This document shows, in pieces, positions 10,984 to 22,035 of a DNA stretch of 64,000 nucleotides. Origin of the DNA: Isoetes taiwanensis (Eukaryota > Streptophyta > Lycopodiopsida > Isoetales > Isoetaceae); assembly GCA_021234155.1 (NCBI GenBank), contig JAJEKV010000025.1, positions 15,302,253 to 15,366,252 on the forward strand. Reading direction: 5' to 3'. How positions within the stretch are numbered: position 1 is the stretch's first letter; every line of letters begins with the position of its first letter. Below the pieces are notes generated by a model. The model was not told where the DNA came from and made no database searches. It was given only the letters and a program-made list of their open reading frames with translations. A program made the translations under genes and the position numbers.

Positions 10984-12249
10984 TAATGTCTTGGCATGTG
11001 TTTTTACTCGGCCTTTAACGTCCATACACACGTTGATATAGGCAAGATTAGATAATATTTGCTTTTGTAATTTTTTTGTTATTGAAATTTGTCTAATGAC
11101 AGTGTCATCAATCTATTAACTTTGCGTTTATCAATTTCAACAGAGAAAATAATGCTTTGTAACAAATGTGTTTGCTCTACCTCTAAAAACAAAATTTTGG
11201 AAAGCTGGATCCAGAACTTATGCTCAAAGTGTCACCCTTAGAAGTAGTTAAGTACACGAACAAAAAATAGGTACAAAAATACAGAACACAAAATTTTGTC
11301 CTAGCTCATTGACGTATTTTAGTTCATGATGGAACTCTAAATATACATCTCCACATGGCGCACATCACCAAGGGCCTAATATTGTACTTTGTTGGATACT
11401 CCCGTGATATCTTCACTTCTCCGGACCAGATAACATCTGGGGCCGGGTAAAAGTGAAATGCACAGGCGAGTCATTGATTCGATCGCCCGCGACGCCCTCC
11501 GCGACTATCAAACGTGTGAGACAACCCATCCCTAAGGTAGACTTCGTGTGATGGAATCAGATACGCCTCGAGGAAGGAATGATTTGTACACCCTAAAAAT
11601 GGGTTCCATTACATATTCCAACACATGTGAGTTCCTTTGCTACTAAGACACCAATTCATGCCGATTACGCGGTATGGTTTCTCATCCGAAAAAGAAGACA
11701 AATAATTGCACGTTTAGTCAAAGCACTACATTACCCAAAAGATAGATACATGCACTTTATCCTCCACCCACCTCTCTCAAAGCACATCTCACAGAAAACA
11801 CGTTCCTTGGATAGGCTTGATCAAAAGGAAGTCATCAATTAGTTGGATGAACTGCTCCAATTTGACAACCTCGTCGATGCAAAAATATATCCTTGAGCTT
11901 TCCAATAAGCTCCTCAATTTCCAGGCTTGCTACCCCATGCATATGAGCATGGTATTTTCGTTCCCAATCATACCATGACCCAAGAGCACGTGACGACAAA
12001 AATAACACTTAGCGTGATAACTCTTGTCACCTTTTAGGCATTTGGCGGCGTGGTGACCAAAGACACACCAAGGGGACCAAAATACGCACCATCTACATGG
12101 ATAAATAAGTAAGTAAGTACATAAGAAAAACATAAATAAAATAAAAGAAATCAATGAAAAAAAAGAGAAATCGAAAGTAGAGACATTTAAGTATTAGGCT
12201 CACAAGAGGAGTTCTTTGTATACAATATTTGTTGTATATCTTGATCGGT
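10984..12249. other. Helitron-internal sequence without a recognised gene
   Basis: AT-rich with only short frames. An RPA-like domain is sometimes found between helicase and terminus in plant Helitrons. I looked for one on the minus strand and did not find a convincing match. Confidence 0.5.
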
Positions 12250-12722
12250 CGACGTCTCGGGCTTGCCTCTCCATCCCGATAGAATGAGTGCCTTTATGCC
12301 TTGGATTCCTTGAGCTCTCGAGAGTGCCACATAGAGTTGTCCGTGACTAAATCACTGGTTTGGCAAATACAAACCAACCACCCAGGACTTGTTGATTGTC
12401 ATGCCAAAGTCGAATGTAGCGGAAATTGCATGCGTTCAAATTGAAATGGAAGTTCTGCATTATTTGGCACCAACGGAATTCGAAATATGAACACTCTGCT
12501 CCCAATATTTTTTCCAGTGACAATCTCGGCATCTATAGCACGTCTTCCCAATGAACGTATGATGAGGCGAGTTCCATTGTAGAGTCCTTTCCGGGTAGAA
12601 ACTGACCTCAACAACATGACAATCATGCCAACCTTCAATGTCAATTGATGTGGAGGCATCCCACTCGGAGTTTGTGCATTCAAAAATTCAACAGGATAGA
12701 CCCCTGCATCATTCTCATCCAT
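12250..12722 (-). pseudogene. Helitron helicase (PIF1-like), C-terminal fragment
   Basis: The minus frame from 12722 reads VYPVEFLNAQTPSGMPPHQL, then LKVGMIVMLLRSV, then GLYNGTRLIIRSLGRRAIDA. This is the region after the central motifs of Helitron PIF1 helicases, where Leu-rich 'L.LK.G.pvmLLRN' precedes 'GL.NGTRL'. Further down, the frame changes but keeps MTINKS, then VGLYLPN (near 12360-12400) and FSHGQLYVALSRAQG (near 12310-12350), the terminal SF1 helicase motif. A frame break near 12420 and the missing N-terminal motifs (Walker A and B) make it non-functional. Confidence 0.85.
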
Positions 12723-12769
12723 ATTTCGGCAGATCAGTAATAATCAACAGCGTGGGGCAACCACCCGGG

Positions 12770-13330
12770 TCATCCTCTCTCCTTTTTCTCTTTCTTCACC
12801 CTTTCTCTTTTCCCCTTTTTTCACGCCCTTTCATTTTTTCTCTTTTTCTCGTTCCCTTTTCCCAAGTTCTCTTTTTCCCTTTTCCCCCTCTCTTTTCCTT
12901 TTTACTTTTCTTTTTCCCATAGACTTTGCAACCTTTTCTTATTTTCCCTTACCTTTTTCTCCTTTTCTCACCTTTACTTCTTACCCTTCTCGCGGTGCTC
13001 TTTTTCCGTTCCCTTTCCCCCTCACCTATTCTATTCTTTTTTCTATTTTCTTTTATCTTTCCATTTTCCTTTTCTCCTTCTCTTTCCTTTTTCCTCTTAC
13101 CTTTCATAGTTTTCCTCTTCCCTTTCATAGTTTTCCCTTTTCCCTTTCATCGTTTTTCCTTTTCCCTTCCCCTTTTCTGTTTCCCTTTTCCCTTTTCCCT
13201 TTCATTCGTTTTCCTTTTCCCTTCCCCTTCCCCTTTTCCCTTTTCCCTTTTCCTTTTCCTTTTCCTTTTCCTTTTCCTTTTCCTTTTCCTTTTCCTTTTC
13301 CTTTTTCCTTTTCCCTTTCATATTGAAGCC
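12770..13330. repeat. Pyrimidine tract, (CCTTTT)n-like
   Basis: The plus strand is almost pure C and T for about 550 bases. It ends in a regular run of CCTTTT hexamers (about 13240-13310). The overlapping open frames of 94 and 141 codons are Phe/Leu/Ser/Pro-only and are composition artefacts. Such a strand bias can form triplexes and tends to cause assembly trouble. Confidence 0.9.
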
Positions 13331-13450
13331 ATAGTCAAGATGAAATTTTAGTTGAAGACACGCACACATCATCTCCACCATTGGTCAATCAAATCCTCTA
13401 ATCGGGTCCGGATTTGGGGGTGCGGTCCATTACACAACATTATAATATAA

Positions 13451-14365
13451 GATAGGATCAAGGCTTATCTGCAGAAGAACATCTCTCAGTATCAATCTGC
13501 CTTTCTGCCAAATCGATTCATTTTGGACAATTACATTACAGCTACGGAAGACCTCCATTGGAATAAAATATCCAATCAAAATTGTGTGCTTCTTAAGTTG
13601 GATTTTAAGCGTGCTTTTGATACAGTGAGATGGGATTTTCTAGACTTTGCTCTAACTAAATTTGGCTTTCATCCTAAGCTTAATTTGCTCATTCATGGTC
13701 TGAATATCAATTCAAATTCTGTTGTTATCCTAAACGGAACACCTTCCCAATTTTTCCCTTTATCTCGTGGTATGAGACAAGGTTATCCCCTTGCTTCCTA
13801 TCTGTTCTTAATTATGGCTGAAATGCTAACCAGGGCTATTCTGCACTTTCAAGATTCAGGAAGGATCACTGGTCTTAAAATGCCAAATAGTAATGATTCT
13901 CTCACCATCTCTCAATATACTGATGATACTTTTGCTTTCTTGGATGCTAATATCTCTAATATTGAATTCTTTCTTGAGACTATCAATCAATTCTCTGCTG
14001 CCTCTAGAGTTCATCTAAATTTGGCCAAACGCACTATTAGTGATGACAACAATCAGTCAAACCTTGCTAATATTAAAGTTCTAAACTGCAATCAAGCTTC
14101 TTTGTTGCTGGGAATGCCTCTCTCCTTAAATTCTTGCTTAAAAGGTCTCTGGCAACCTATCATTGATAGAATTAAGAGGCTTAGCTTTTGCAGGAAGGAC
14201 TCTTATTGCAAATTCTGTCTTGGCTAGCTCTCACATATACTTTTCTTCTGCTCTAGTTGCTTCAAAGTGTGTTTATATTGGGCTAGAGAAAATTATCAGA
14301 AGCTTCATATGGAAAGGATCTCACATGGTAAATTGGAACTCAGTAGCTAGAGCCAAGTATAGAAA
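13451..14365 (+). pseudogene. LINE reverse transcriptase fragment (copy B)
   Basis: An open frame from 13451 reads through the RT fingers and palm: SAFLPNRFILDNYI, then LLKLDFKRAFDTVRWDFLD, then LSRGMRQGYPLASYLFLIMA, then YTDDTFAFLDA at the catalytic position (YxDD). It stops near 14227 by a frameshift. The next frame continues with FAGRTLIANSVLASSHIYFS up to about 14360, where similarity ends abruptly against the 3' end of the opposite LINE. Both D residues of the YxDD box are kept. Endonuclease, ORF1 and C-terminal zinc region are absent. It is the same family as the minus-strand LINE next to it. Confidence 0.88.
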
Positions 14366-14519
14366 CAACAGAAATGGGAGGGGATGATAAATTAAGCAGG
14401 GAGGACGAAACATCAGGGAGATCAGAAAAAAAGTAGGTGGCAGTAAGGGGCATGGACTAGCAGGGTGCCGCAATCCAATTAATCTCTGCCCAAGAAGGGA
14501 TGAGCAGAAGCAATTCATT

Positions 14520-15970
14520 CAGAGGCCCAGAAGGACTCCAGCACAGGCTTCACATCTGCCTTTATGATAATAATATATAGAGTGCAGACAAGAAAATTGA
14601 TTCTTAGTAAGTAACCAATTATGAGAACCAATGAATTTATGGAGGATATGAGCATTATACACCTCCTTAAGCAGAAACTTGAGTCGGAAAGTAGTTCTAG
14701 CAACCTGATGAGGAGTATCGGAGTGGTGAATGGGTACATCATCCGGAAGAGTGGTTCCCATGAACACCTGCACTACACTGTTCAAGAAGGCTGCAATCCA
14801 CAATAGAATTCGGATCACTCAGAGAGTCAAAGCGAACAAAGAAGAAGCTAGACTTGAAAGCCCCCCAAAGAAGCCAATCAGTATCAACATTCTCTAATTT
14901 TAATGCCTTTTGAGCTAAAGCACATCTGATAAGCTCGAATTGGAAGTTGAGCTTCATCCAGGTGAGATCACATTTCCTGTTTGCCAAAGCCACATTATTT
15001 CTATGTTTTCAGACAATCCATAAGGCCAATTGGAAGAGAGTAGTATTAACATTGGACTCCTGAAGTTGGAAAAATTGAGAAATTTTGGAAATGGAGTCCA
15101 AATCAAGAATTTTCATTTTAGGACCAATCTGGGACAACCATCTCCAGAAACCATGAATACTGGAGCAAGTGAAAATATGTAAAACCGATTCATCCTGGGC
15201 CTTGCAGAGAGAGCAGATAGGGTTGTGGATGGACTTAAAGTTCCTCTTAATCATATTAGTATTGCTCAGAAGGGCATTGTGGAGAACCAACCAAGAAAAG
15301 ACTTTGATCTTCAGACAGGAATAAGAATTCCAGCTGGAGGAGAGAGTCTTTTTGAAAATTTTAAGAGAAAGGCCCTGCCGAGAAGCATGCTTCTTATCCT
15401 TCTCAGGGAGGCAAGTGTGGTAAATTTTGGAAACTTTATAACTTCTTTTCGCTTTGAAAAACCAGTTAAGGGGGGAGTGACTCTCACCCTTACCATCCTT
15501 ACCCAGAAACGGGGAGTAAGCCAGAACCACATGCTTAAAGATGGATCTATGAGTGCCACTCCCACCCACTTTTTTTTTTTAATATCCTCCCAAGGGATCC
15601 ACGGGTCATTCTCACCAATCAGGTTCTTAACATATAGGATCTTAGCAGAGTGCCATTTCTTGTAGCAAGTGGGTTGACAAATAGCCATGGCAGTGTAAGA
15701 TGATGGGGCCATAACAGGAGACCAAAATATAGATTTATCCCTAACATAATTGGTTAATTTGTCATGAATAAAATTCGGGGCTACTTTCTCCCAGGCCTTA
15801 AAGATATTCCTAAGCAGAGGGGAGGTATTGACAACACAGTCAAAATTATAAAAAGTAGAGGCTTAAAGTAGGGCTACCTAAGGTTTGCTCTTATTAAACT
15901 AGAATCTGATGAAGTCCATAACAGGGGATTGAAAGCTCGAGATAGCCTTCCAAACATTCTTGGCTCTTGG
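14520..15970 (-). pseudogene. LINE C-terminal zf-RVT region
   Basis: The frames read IFKAWEKVAPNFIHDKLTNY, AICQPTCYKKWHSAKILYV, DPWIPWEDIKKKKW and SLNWFFKAKRSYKVSKIYH, then the zinc-knuckle part KIKVFSWLVLHNALLSNTNM, then NPICSLCKAQDESVLHIFTC and HGFWRWLSQIG. The C-x2-C ... H-x4-C pattern (CSLC, HIFTC) is typical of the zf-RVT domain of plant LINEs. The region ends in short frames (14993-14519) with loss of reading frame near 14800. Confidence 0.85.
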
Positions 15971-15973
15971 GAC

Positions 15974-17290
15974 TTAGGCTTGAAGGAAGAGAGATTTGCA
16001 TCCCAGACCACCAGATTTCCTGCTCTGAGCCAACTCATCCCAAGAGGTCAAGTGAGTTCCCTGGCAAATATACTCCCTGATACATTGTTCAATTTTATTG
16101 TAAGAAGCCTTGTCAGCAATCAGAGCAGAAGAGAAGTAGACATGGCTACTAGCTAGCACAGAGTTAGCAATAAGGATTTTGCCAGCAAGAGACAAAGAAC
16201 CTTTAAGAAGGAGAACTTTTTTCCGAATCCTATTAATCAGGGGTTGCCAAGCAACTTTAAGGGACATGTGTACTGCAAGAGGAAGTCCCAGCAGAGTCAA
16301 AAGTAGCCATCAGGGACATATTTAATGCCATGAGTGTTAAGATCAGGATAGGAGCCATCAGTAAGAATGGAGCACTTAGCAAAGTTGAGTTGAATCCCTG
16401 AAGCAGCCCTAAATGTACTAATGCAGTCCATAAAATTAGCAAAGTTGCTATTGTCGGCCTTGATCATAACAAAGGTGTCATCAACACATTGAAGGATGGA
16501 AAACTGTTTGCTGGGATCATGCATTTGAAGACCATGAAGAAGCCCCTTATTTTAATAAGAGAGCACCATCTTAGTGAGAATTTCAGCAGCAATTATGAAG
16601 AGATAAGGAGCCAGAGGGCAACTTTGCTTCACACCCCTTTGAATGGGGAAAAAATCACTTGGCACCCCATTAATAAGGACACAAGAAGTAGCATTTTGGT
16701 TAAGCCCCATAATAAGCTTAATGAGATAGGGGTGAATACCAATGTGAGCTAAGGATCTCTCCAGAAAAGTCCAAGAGATACAGTCATATGCCCTCTTAAA
16801 ATCAAGCTTAAGAAGAATGCAATTTTGCTTGGTCAACATGTTCCAGTGTAAGGCCTCATTAACAGCAATATAATTATCAAGAATGGACCTATTTGGTAAG
16901 AAGGCAGATTGACAAGAATTCCCTCTCTCCGAAGGTGGACCACAATTACATAGCAATAATTTTCGCCACTAATTTGTACATAGTAGTAGTCAAAGAAATA
17001 GGCCGCCACTCATTAGTCTTAATTGGGGTTTCATTCTTAGGAATTAGAGAAATGACTCCAACATTAAAAGTTGGATACAGAAACTTGGCTTGCCAAACCC
17101 CAAATTGGACATCCTTCATTATGTGCCAGAATTCCACAAAAAATTCTGGTTGGAAACCATCAATACCAAAACTCTTGCCATGCTTCATCTTTTTTCAAAA
17201 TTTCAAAATTTTCGAGGAGGTTTGGGACCTCAAATTCCATTCATCTTCCATGACTTTATTAGGGGACTAGCCAGGTCAAAAGCTTGTTGA
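15974..17290 (-). pseudogene. LINE reverse transcriptase domain
   Basis: Spread over several frames, the minus strand reads KSFGIDGFQPEFFVEFWHIM, then VISLIPKNETPIKTNEWRPI, then SAFLPNRSILDNYIAVNEAL, then LLKLDFKRAYDCISWTFLER, then IQRGVKQSCPLAPYLFIIAA, then LQCVDDTFVMIKAD, then KILIANSVLASSHVYFSSAL. The order and spacing are those of an L1-type RT. The catalytic box is CVDD rather than YADD: both aspartates are present but the aromatic residue is gone. At least three frame breaks separate the pieces. Confidence 0.9.
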
Positions 17291-17779
17291 ATTCTGTCAT
17301 CATCCACCATCAATTTTGAAAAGTTCAAGATAGAACTTATGAAAAGTGAAGCAATTTCTTCTCTCATATGTGCAAATGTAAACCCGGTCCGATTCCAACT
17401 GAGTAATTGAATTGTTGACTAATCTATTCCTGGCTACCCTGAAGAAAAGTTTGGAGCTCTCATGGTCCAGCTGATTATACATTTTAATCTTACTTCTAAG
17501 AGCCATACCTCTGACCTGGTATTCTTCAAGGGTCTTAATCTGAATTTCCAGTTGCTCCTCGTTCAGATGAAGGGAATCATCCGTGGGATCATTTTCAAGG
17601 AGAGAACTGACATCCTTTATCTGCTCCAAAAGGCTCGTCTTAGCAACCTTCCTTTCATGAGCAAGCTTTTTTCTCCATTGTTTTATCCAATTTTTAACTT
17701 TCTGCATTTTATCATTAAAGTTCTTCATGGACTGGTGCTGACCAATTTTGGGCATGAAAACATAGAAGGATATGAAATC

Positions 17780-18560
17780 TTAGAAAAAGGTCTTCATCTG
17801 GAGAAAGGAGGTGTTAAACTTGAAAGGGGTGTTCTTGTCATTGAAACCAGATTTCAAATCCTTAGTATCAAGGAAATGTGGCTGGTGATCAGACATGGTA
17901 CTGGCAATATCACCAGTCACTATACAGTTATCCAACCAGCTAGCAGAATTGTGGATATAAAACCTATCCAGCATACAAAAGATTCTTTGATTACCTTTCC
18001 TCTTATTGCTCCATGAGAATTTAGTGTTCGAAGAGGGAATATACACTAAATCCTGGTTGGCCAACCATCCCTCCCAAGAGTACCTTTCGTTTTTTGACAT
18101 ATTGATTTTATTGCCTAATTTCGTATCACTATGGGGAGTATTGTTAAAGTCTCCAGTAACCACCCAATTATCAATATGCTGTTGTAAACTCATCCAGTTA
18201 TCAATTTCAGTCCACATAGACTCTTTTTCATAAGGGTCAGTAGAGGCATAAATGTTTGTGAATGCCACCTGGCAATCCTTAATGAGTAAAGTAACACACA
18301 GCCATCTATTGGAAGGGCTGATATAGGTACTGATCAACTTCTGGTTATAATAGAAGTTGGCCAGGCCACCCTTAGTACCATCTGCAAGGATATAACAAGA
18401 GGCCATACCAGGTCTGATCTATTCACCCAGATTAGCTGAGTAAAAAATGGGAAGTCTATGTTCTTGGATCATAATAACATCAGCCGTGAAGTCTCCGACC
18501 GAGGCAATAAAACGCCTTCTCTTGGTGGGCCCCTTAATGCCCCTCAAGTTCTAAGTTAGA
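17780..18560 (-). pseudogene. LINE endonuclease domain (APE-like)
   Basis: The sequence starts MRILT then a TAG stop, then NLRGIKGPTKRRRF and VIMIQEHRLP. A second TAG lies just before MASCYILADGTKGGLANFYY. Further motifs are LLIKDCQVAFTNIYASTD, WVVTGDFNNTPHSDTKLG and TMSDHQPHFLD. These are the APE family hallmarks: QEHR (metal-binding Glu), GDFN (catalytic Asp/Asn) and SDH (catalytic Asp/His), all preserved. The enzyme would nick target DNA to prime reverse transcription. Two in-frame TAG codons, each one C-to-T change from CAG, disable it. Confidence 0.85.
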
Positions 18561-18606
18561 ATCCTCATAGGCAAACAAAGGAGAAAAGAGGGGGAAGGGC
18601 AGCCAA

Positions 18607-18985
18607 TCAGTAATTGAGTTTCCTCAACCCATGAGGTGAGGATTTACTTCTAGTGTTATATATATAAGAGGCACTCTCCTCATTGGCAAGGGACTTAGCT
18701 GGTGTCCTACCTTTCATTCTCTTCTTGATAGATCTGAGGGAGATATTAGAGATATCACGCAAGGGGCTACAACTAAGATCTTTCTCTGAATCAGGAACAA
18801 TTAAGTCCAGTTGTACTGATTCAATGGTATTATTTAGAACATCTAAGTTCTGCTGCAGAGCCTGTAAACCTTGCTCAATATTACAGACCTCAGTTTCCTG
18901 ATATGAGGATTTCACCAGATCATATTCAACAAGAGGGTAGAGCTCATCTTGTATGGAAGATGGAATTTCTTCCTCCCAATTACAT
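18607..18985 (-). pseudogene. LINE ORF1, C-terminal part
   Basis: The minus frame encodes a coiled-coil-like stretch (NIEQGLQALQQNLDVLNNTI) and a basic end (SIKKRMKGRTPAKSLA), then stops at 18607, just before the endonuclease ORF. Position and character fit the tail of a plant LINE ORF1 (nucleic-acid-binding gag-like protein). The true ORF1 start is missing. The open frame seems to run on to 19083, but beyond about 18985 that is the antisense of the CACTA gene. Confidence 0.6.
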
Positions 18986-21177
18986 CTTTGGACGCGACCC
19001 AAAGAGTCATGTGCCTCCACCTGGCATGAAGAGATTATCCATATTTTACAACTTGGAGTATTGGTCTGAATTAAAGATTGCACATCTCCTGGATCCTATT
19101 TTTAAAAACATCAGCCATTCAATTTGGCGACATCTTACAGGAGATTGGGAAACTCTAAATGCTAGAAATGATCTAAAGGAACAAGGCATCAAAACGGAGT
19201 TGTGGCCGATCACAGAAGAAGGTAAAGCTCCTCACTTTCGTCGAGGTCCTTGGGTATTGAAAAGGGATGAACTCAAACAAGTAAAAGCGTCTATTAAAAC
19301 TCTACGCACTCCAACTGGGTACGGGTCTTCTCTTAGAAGGGCCTTCACAAAAGATGGGGATCTTACTGGCTTAAAATCACATGATTGGCACAAGTTCCTA
19401 CAGGTACGCATAAAAGTATGAAGAATATGCATGACTGCAAGACTAAATAGATGAGTTTGTGTATGCTTGTTTATGGCTAATTTCATATTTTATTTATTTA
19501 CAGCATATCCTGCCATGCGCTTTAGAGAATTGCCTGACACCTTCTATCCGAAAGGTCATCTATAGACTTGCCAGTTTCTCCAGGTGGATTTCTTCTAAAC
19601 AAATCATAGCTGCTGATATCCCAACCATGGAAATAGAGATTGCAGAGATATTATGCCAATTGGAGCATCTATTTCCCACTAGTTTTTTTGATCTTCAGGT
19701 ATGTTGACTTGATGGATTAAATTTCATCTTTGGTGACCTCAGATATCTTTGAATGTGATCATTAGGTACATCTTTTGGTGCATTTGCCACAAGAAATAAT
19801 GCTTGTGGGTCCAAACCCTTCTAGATGGATGTTCTTTTTAGAGAGATATATGAAGGTACCGAAGGCTTTGTCGCGTCCGGATGGCAAGGCCCGAGGGATG
19901 TATAGCGTGAAGGACATCTTATTCAAGAGACATTATTTTTCTTGACGGATGCCACCACATCTATAGATCCAAATGCACCAAAGATTTGGAAGAAGGAGAC
20001 CCTAATTGGTTAGAAGGTGAAGTCTTGCAAGGTTTGGGTAAGCAAACGAAAGGTTAAGCGAAAGAGATGTTTGAAGGCATAAATAAATTCGTCTTAAACA
20101 ATGCGGATGGCCTTGTTAGATGGGTGGAATTGTACAAAGTTGAGAAGGCACAAAGAGATAGTGACAGGGAGAGCATATGCTATAAAAATCGCCGAGGACG
20201 GCATAGAAGAGTACGTTACCACAGATTAAGGCTCCTACGATACACCACCCCATTGGTGGTTGTCAGCAAAGCTTTTGGAAGCTAAAGACAACGGAGAAAA
20301 CATTCAGGAGGATGACCTCAACATTGCATTCGGTTGTAATAGATCCGTAAGTTTCTATACGTTGATGTTGTTAATCGCTTTTGCATTCAATAAGCATCCC
20401 GCAAGTGCCACATTTTGATATTATTTATCAATCTTGCAGGCTAGATTTCATAATTCAATGTGGGCATATGGCCAGCATTTTCGAATTGATGGCATTGACA
20501 AAGCTCGGGTCACTTTTGATTCTGGAATAATTGCCTCGTTTAACCAGAAGAGTCAATCAAGTGCTAGGGATATTAATCCTATTGATGGAGAGCTTGAATA
20601 TGTTGGGGTTATTACTGATATTATTGATGTTGATTTTCGTTCATTTCAACAGACTATACTAAAAGCCAAATGGTTGAAGCCCCTATACCGTGGAAGAAAT
20701 CAAACAGTGCGACGACATCCATCTGGCTTTTTTGAAGTTGATTCAACTCATGTATTGGTAGATGTAAGTGAACCATTTGTATATCCACATCAAGTTCAAC
20801 AAGTCTTTTTCCATGTCAACCCTGAAAACAATGCATGGTGGATTGTAATCCCTACGGAACCAACGTCCCATCGACATATTTCCAACACAATCCATGAGGA
20901 CGAAGGGAAGGAGCAAGAGGAAGAGGTAGAGCATGAGCAAGAGCATGAGCAAGAGCAAGAATTGGAATTTGTAGAGCCACGGACTATAGAAGACTATGAA
21001 GGAGCAAGCAATGAAGAACTGAGATCACCGATGCACTCTCCAATAGTGGACGAAGATTATATTGATGACGAGGAAGAAGATATTGAGCTTCAAATGCCAA
21101 ATATGCGACGCAAGCTTCTTTTACAACTAGATGATGATGAATGGGAGGACATTCAACATGATTTATTGGATGAATAA
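18965..21177 (+). pseudogene. CACTA transposase (TNP2-like), with introns, broken
   Basis: Four exons can be drawn with GT-AG borders: to 19403, 19504-19698, 19766-20346 and 20440-21177. Exon 1 ends the TNP2 region (PPPGMKRLSIFYNLEYWSEL) and enters DUF4218 (KSHDWHKFLQ). Exon 2 continues DUF4218 (RLASFSRWISSKQ, ILCQLEHLFPTSFFDLQ). Exon 3 has VHLPQEIMLVGPNPSRWMFF and LERYMKV. Exon 4 is DUF4216 (YVGVITDIIDVDFRSFQ, VSEPFVYPHQVQQVFF, NAWWIVIPTEP) and a Glu-rich acidic tail. Stops and frame changes occur in exon 3 (TGA near 19943). Donor GTAAGT at 20347 and the pyrimidine-rich acceptor at 20439 are convincing. The N-terminal catalytic part is missing, so it is a relic. Confidence 0.88.
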
Positions 21178-21639
21178 ATAGGAGGCTATGTTTGTATAAG
21201 GCCGTACATTGCATTCGATTGACAAATCAACTCTTTAAAAAGGAGGTATATCCCTCGGCCCCTCCCCCAAGTGGTTGACTAAATGTGTTCTTGTCATATT
21301 TTCTAAATTTGTTTAAGCTATAAGACACAAAGTAGCAAAAGCAACACCTAAATGAATGTAAAATCTATAGCCAACCCCTTTATTTTCTTTTTACAGTTCA
21401 ATGCCTAAACATTATTCTCTTTATTGCTCAAATATGACATATAGTTTGTTTCATGCAATTTTATGATTTGATCTAAGACACTAATCAAGGGAAAGGAAAT
21501 AAAAAGGCACCCATTGTAATCACAAGTTCTTCTATGTAGCCCAAACTTCCAAAAGACAATTGGATTCAGGTTATGGAAATGGCTATTGGAGGAACTATGT
21601 AATAAGCAACTAATGGAATAGATATCATATCGATGTATA

Positions 21640-21953
21640 TTCTGATGAGTAAAGCATCAGATAATTTAAAAATAGTCAGGTTTAGCATCAGAAAAATAGT
21701 CAGATTTTTAGTCAAAACAGTCATCAGATTAATAGTCACTCCATTCGTCAGATAACTAGTCAGGATAATCATCAGATTAATAGTCAATGCAATAGTCAGT
21801 ACTTACTCATCAGGATATTCATCAACATACTAGTCAGGACAATAATTAGGTTAATAGTCAGACCTTACATCAGTTTTTCAGAATATGCATCAGTTGCATA
21901 TGCATCGGTCGTAGTCGACATATTCGCCGAGAATTAGCATCGGCTTTTTAGTG
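21640..21953. repeat. CACTA subterminal repeat array and 3' TIR
   Basis: Short motifs CATCAGAT and TAGTCAG recur more than fifteen times in about 270 bases, mostly in one orientation. Such arrays next to a CACTA end are known in En/Spm elements as binding sites for the second element-encoded protein (TNPA). The array ends at GGCTTTTTAGTG (21953). A few inverted copies (ATCTGATG, TTCTGATG) continue to about 22017 outside the predicted end. Confidence 0.8.
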
Positions 21954-22035
21954 GGCCACTCGTCATGAAGATCATCAGATATATACCTTGCAGACCATCT
22001 GATGCTTATTCTGATGTCTAGCAGTCATTCCGGAC

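Larger units (their letters stand above)
10954..12745 (-). mobile_element. Helitron 3' portion, 5'-truncated
   Basis: Read on the minus strand, a helicase C-terminal fragment (12722 to about 12250) is followed by 1.3 kb of AT-rich sequence. A GC hairpin and a CTGG end then come immediately before a T (complement of A at 10953). Helitrons end in CTRR before T with a hairpin about 10 bases inside, so both the order and the terminus fit. The 5' side stops at the pyrimidine tract near 12770. No Rep (HUH) domain and no 5' TC end are present. Confidence 0.75.
14366..18985 (-). mobile_element. L1-type LINE, 5'-truncated (copy C)
   Basis: A 4.6 kb element on the minus strand has the standard order: end of ORF1 (18985-18607), endonuclease (about 18560-17780), linker (17755-17300), reverse transcriptase (about 17290-15974), C-terminal zinc-knuckle region (15970-14520) and a short 3' region. 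ORF1 is cut near 18985, against CACTA transposase sequence, which is the usual result of incomplete reverse transcription. No poly(A) is visible at the 3' end (14366-14400), where it meets LINE copy B. Confidence 0.85.
18965..21953 (+). mobile_element. CACTA (En/Spm) DNA transposon, 3' half
   Basis: The 3' part of a transposase gene (18965-21177) is followed by an array of subterminal repeats (about 21640-21940) and a terminus CTTTTTAGTG at 21944-21953. Its reverse complement, CACTAAAAAG, is a CACTA-type terminal repeat. The 5' half is missing: at 18965-18985 the gene meets the 5' truncation of LINE copy C. I did not find a matching CACTAAAAA 5' end in the window. Confidence 0.85.

Noticed and set aside
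12638-13351. Long Phe/Leu/Pro frames
   Set aside because: They are translation of the (CCTTTT)n-type tract.
18607-19083. 158-codon minus frame taken as one LINE ORF1
   Set aside because: Its first third (19083 to about 18985) is antisense of the CACTA transposase exon; only the remainder is LINE.
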